A stretch of 64,000 nt of DNA, taken from Adiantum capillus-veneris. Taxonomy: Eukaryota > Streptophyta > Polypodiopsida > Polypodiales > Pteridaceae. Position 1 is the first letter of the stretch; each line of letters opens with the position of its first letter. Of this stretch, positions 61,608 through 64,000 are shown piece by piece. Both the position numbers and the translations under genes were made by a program. The DNA lies in the NCBI GenBank assembly GCA_014529385.2, contig CM043952.1, positions 53,896,119 to 53,960,118 of the forward strand, given 5' to 3'. The notes beneath the pieces are model-generated. The model worked only from the letters and a program-made list of their open reading frames with translations. It was not told where the DNA came from and searched no databases.

Positions 61608-62036
61608 TGTTAGATGCAACGGAACTAAATGTTGATACAACCAAATTTGCTGAAAAACGGATTCTAAACAGGTTTTTACAGTAAATTACAGATTTACGCA
61701 GGTTTATGCAAATGTACATTTGATGTATTTGGATTGGGGAAAGTCTTAAATGCTGTAATTCCCGAGCATTAAGCAAGTTTTGGATGCAAAATGTCCTTTT
61801 CGAGTCAATTTTCAGTACTTTTATGCTAAAAATTGAGGCTTTTGTCCATACATACTCCCAAAGGCTGTGTTTTTGCAATAAAATGTACATTCTTTGAGGT
61901 TACAAATACCAAAATTTGTTGTTTTTGGGTAAAAATTTACTTGCTGAATTTTCTGCACAGATTTTGCTATTCTTGTCTAAACTTGCATATTTTTTGCTCA
62001 AATTGCTTCTGTGACACTTTGGAGCTGTTGTGCACA
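61608..62036 (-). repeat. Putative 5' LTR of the broken gypsy element
   Basis: It starts at the LTR-like end TGTTAGATGC next to the primer site. The outer limit near 62036 is a guess (minus strand TGTGCACAACAG). No second copy is in the window. Part of it could instead be the leader of the copia element that follows. Confidence 0.4.
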
Positions 62037-62114
62037 TTGCAGTGAGGTTATATTTTGTTTTTGGTGCATTTTGCCCAAAAATTTCAACATTTAAGCCCTC
62101 TTGTTTGTGCAACT

Positions 62115-64000
62115 ATGGCATCGACTTCCTTTGACGTTAAGAATCTCTTCGAGATCAAGCGATTTGAGGGAACAGGTTTTGATCTTTGGAAGGATAGGAT
62201 TCAAGGAATCCTCTTTCTTAAAGATTGTGACAGGGCACTTGAAGCAGAGAAGCAAAAGATATATCAGATGCAGCATGGATTACATTGAACAAGAAGGCCC
62301 ATTACCTACATTAAAATGGCCGTCTCTGACGAGATCTTGGTAGATCTCAAGGGTCTTGTCAATGCGTTTGAGTTGTGGGAGAAATTGAAGGCAACGTATG
62401 AGAATACGACCCCAGTTAATCAGGTGCATTTGATGCCGAAACTTGTTGGCATGCAGTTAGATGAGTCCAAGAGCGCTACAGAGCATTTGTCATTGTTTAC
62501 AGGCACTCTATCTCAGTTACAGGACTCAGGTTTGCCCCCTTTTGATGATAAGCTCAAAGCTATCTTCTTGCTGATGACTCTACCTGATTCTTGGGAAACA
62601 TTGGTAGTCTCACTGTCAAATAATCCCAACTTGACTTTTGATGGAGTTAGGGGTTCAATATTGAATGAAGAAATCGGGAGGAAAGCAAGTGGAGAAGAAG
62701 GTGGCTTAGCCAACATGGTTAGAGGCAGGACAGAGAAGAAGAATGCCTATGCACAGAGAAGTAAGAGTAAGAGTAGAGAAAGGGGAAATGTCAGCAAAGG
62801 CAAGGGTGATGTGACATGCTATCAATGTGGCAGGAAAGGTCACAAGAAACCCAACTGCAGGTACTATAAGGCAAAATTGGAAAGGAAGAAGAACAATGGA
62901 GACAAAAAGAAAGAGAAGAAGGAGATCAAGACAGATGCACAGGACAGTCCAAAGGACAAAGAGAAGGCCAATGTGGTCTCTAGTGTCGTTATTGAGGAGC
63001 TGTCAGATGTTGAAGACATCTTATGTGCCACTTTGTCAGTTGATGATGCTCATAAGTCTGATGCCTCTCTCAATGTTCATACACACGATATGCAGATCAC
63101 CAAGAGTGATCTAATTGATGCTTTATTGACTGTTAATGATGCATTATACCAGACTTGGATAGTTGATTCCGGTGCTTCATTTCATGTGACTCCTATCAAG
63201 GAGTGCTTTTCTACTTTTGTTGCAGGCAGCCATGGCCATGTTTACCTTGGAAACAATCATGCATGTTCCATTGAGGGTATTCGCACAGTGCATCTTTCTA
63301 TAGATGGCACAAATGAGCTTGTCTTGCATGATGTTAGATATGTGCCAGGAATCAAGAAGAGTCTGCTTTCTGTTGGTCAGATGGATATGCATGGTTACAG
63401 CATTTTGTTTGAGAAAGGATCATGGAAGATCACAAAAGGCTCAAGGCTGATTGTAAAAGGTACAAAGAAAGGGACACTTAACTGCTTGCATGGAAAGGCC
63501 TTATTGGGCAAATTTATTGCTTTGGCTGAAATTAACTCACATATGGAGTTGTGGCATAAGAGGCTTGGCCATATGAGCCCAAAAGACCTTGCTAAGCTTT
63601 GTAATTTGAACAAGCTTGATGCTAAAGGCACAAAGCTTGATTTTAGTAATGAATGTCAATATGGCAAGCAAGTAAAAAGTTCTTATTACTCCCGTGTCTC
63701 TCGCAAATCTAATGTGCTTGATCTTGTACATTCTGATGTTTGTAGAATGCCCACTAAATCTATAGGGGGTGCACATTATTTTGTCTCTTTCGTTGATAAT
63801 CATTCTAGAAAAATCTGGGTTCATTTGCTCAAATCGAAGGATGAAGCCTTTGCTACGTTTAAGAAATTTCATGCATTTGTGACTACCCAAACAGGTAAAA
63901 AGCTGAAATGCTTGCGTACGGATAATGGGGGTGAGTTCATAAGTGGTAAATTTAACAAATTTTGTGAAAATTTGGACATTAAGAGGGAGCTTACTGTTCC
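62115..64000 (+). pseudogene. Copia-2 gag-pol (gag, knuckle, protease, pre-integrase, integrase), runs off the window
   Basis: Gag starts at ATG 62115 (MASTSFDVKNLFEIKRFEGT). It shifts frame twice between ~62255 and 62315, then is open from 62316 (MAVSDEILVDLKGLVNAFEL) to the window end. Further domains are the knuckle CYQCGRKGHKKPNC (~62818), the protease WIVDSGASFHVT (~63160), pre-integrase LWHKRLGHMSPKDLAKLC (~63550) and the integrase start DLVHSDVCRMPT with LRTDNGGEFISGKF (~63915). RT lies beyond 64000. The only defects seen are the two shifts in gag, so it is fairly young. No clear plus-strand primer site was found upstream. Confidence 0.9.

Larger units (their letters stand above)
54290..62030 (-). 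mobile_element. Broken gypsy-like element, split by a LINE (limits approximate)
   Basis: On the minus strand, from right to left: an LTR-like stretch from 61608, a tRNA-Met primer site (61595-61606), gag (61480-60836), [LINE 56275-60820], a zinc knuckle (~56200-56028), protease (55978-55697), unassigned sequence, a polypurine tract and an LTR (54756-54290). RT, RNase H and integrase are missing. The LTR sequences at the two ends do not obviously match, so two different elements may be represented. Confidence 0.55.

Overview
This is nuclear DNA of a land plant, with a retrotransposon-rich and intron-rich genome. A fern or gymnosperm is my guess; the sequence does not settle it. The evidence is a plant-type synaptotagmin (SMP + C2A + C2B) gene with canonical GT/AG introns, a Rep/PIF1 Helitron, Ty1-copia and Ty3-gypsy chromovirus elements primed by initiator tRNA-Met, a DUF4283/zf-RVT LINE, and many (CT)n/(GA)n tracts up to about 130 bp. 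No rRNA, tRNA, CRISPR or bacterial features were seen.

Layout. 1-3.0 kb is anonymous, with a possible LTR promoter. 3.0-5.9 kb and 21.8-24.6 kb are two copies of one ~2.9 kb repeat. Between them lies a decayed autonomous Helitron (Rep, PIF1 helicase, several unknown ORFs) ending in a canonical hairpin + CTAG at 20312. A complete copia element (9360-14617, TSD GGAAA) sits inside its Rep gene. The copia's INT-RT-RH half is inverted, and a ~200 bp MITE lies in its gag.

The one clear host gene is a synaptotagmin on the minus strand (stop at 24774, first visible coding base at 53648). Eleven exons join without a frame error into 498 residues. The N-terminal membrane-anchor exon was not found and probably lies beyond 64000. 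One intron (28918-52451, 23.5 kb) holds tandem copia gag-protease fragments with a solo LTR, a gypsy chromovirus (35795-43524, TSD CTATG) and at least five 5'-truncated copies of one LINE family. Four LINE copies lie head to tail, all in the same orientation, each joined to the next by a (CT)n tract. The gypsy element is inserted in the first of these (copy E) and a fifth copy (A) is inserted in the gypsy leader. The last (copy D) is split by a young pol-less LTR element (47814-50794, TSD TTGTA).

54.3-62 kb, upstream of the visible exons, holds a broken gypsy-like element split by a plant LINE that has lost its RT. From 62.1 kb a second copia element runs off the window. The main biological theme is a LINE family with a (TC)n 3' tail whose copies appear to land in each other's tails.
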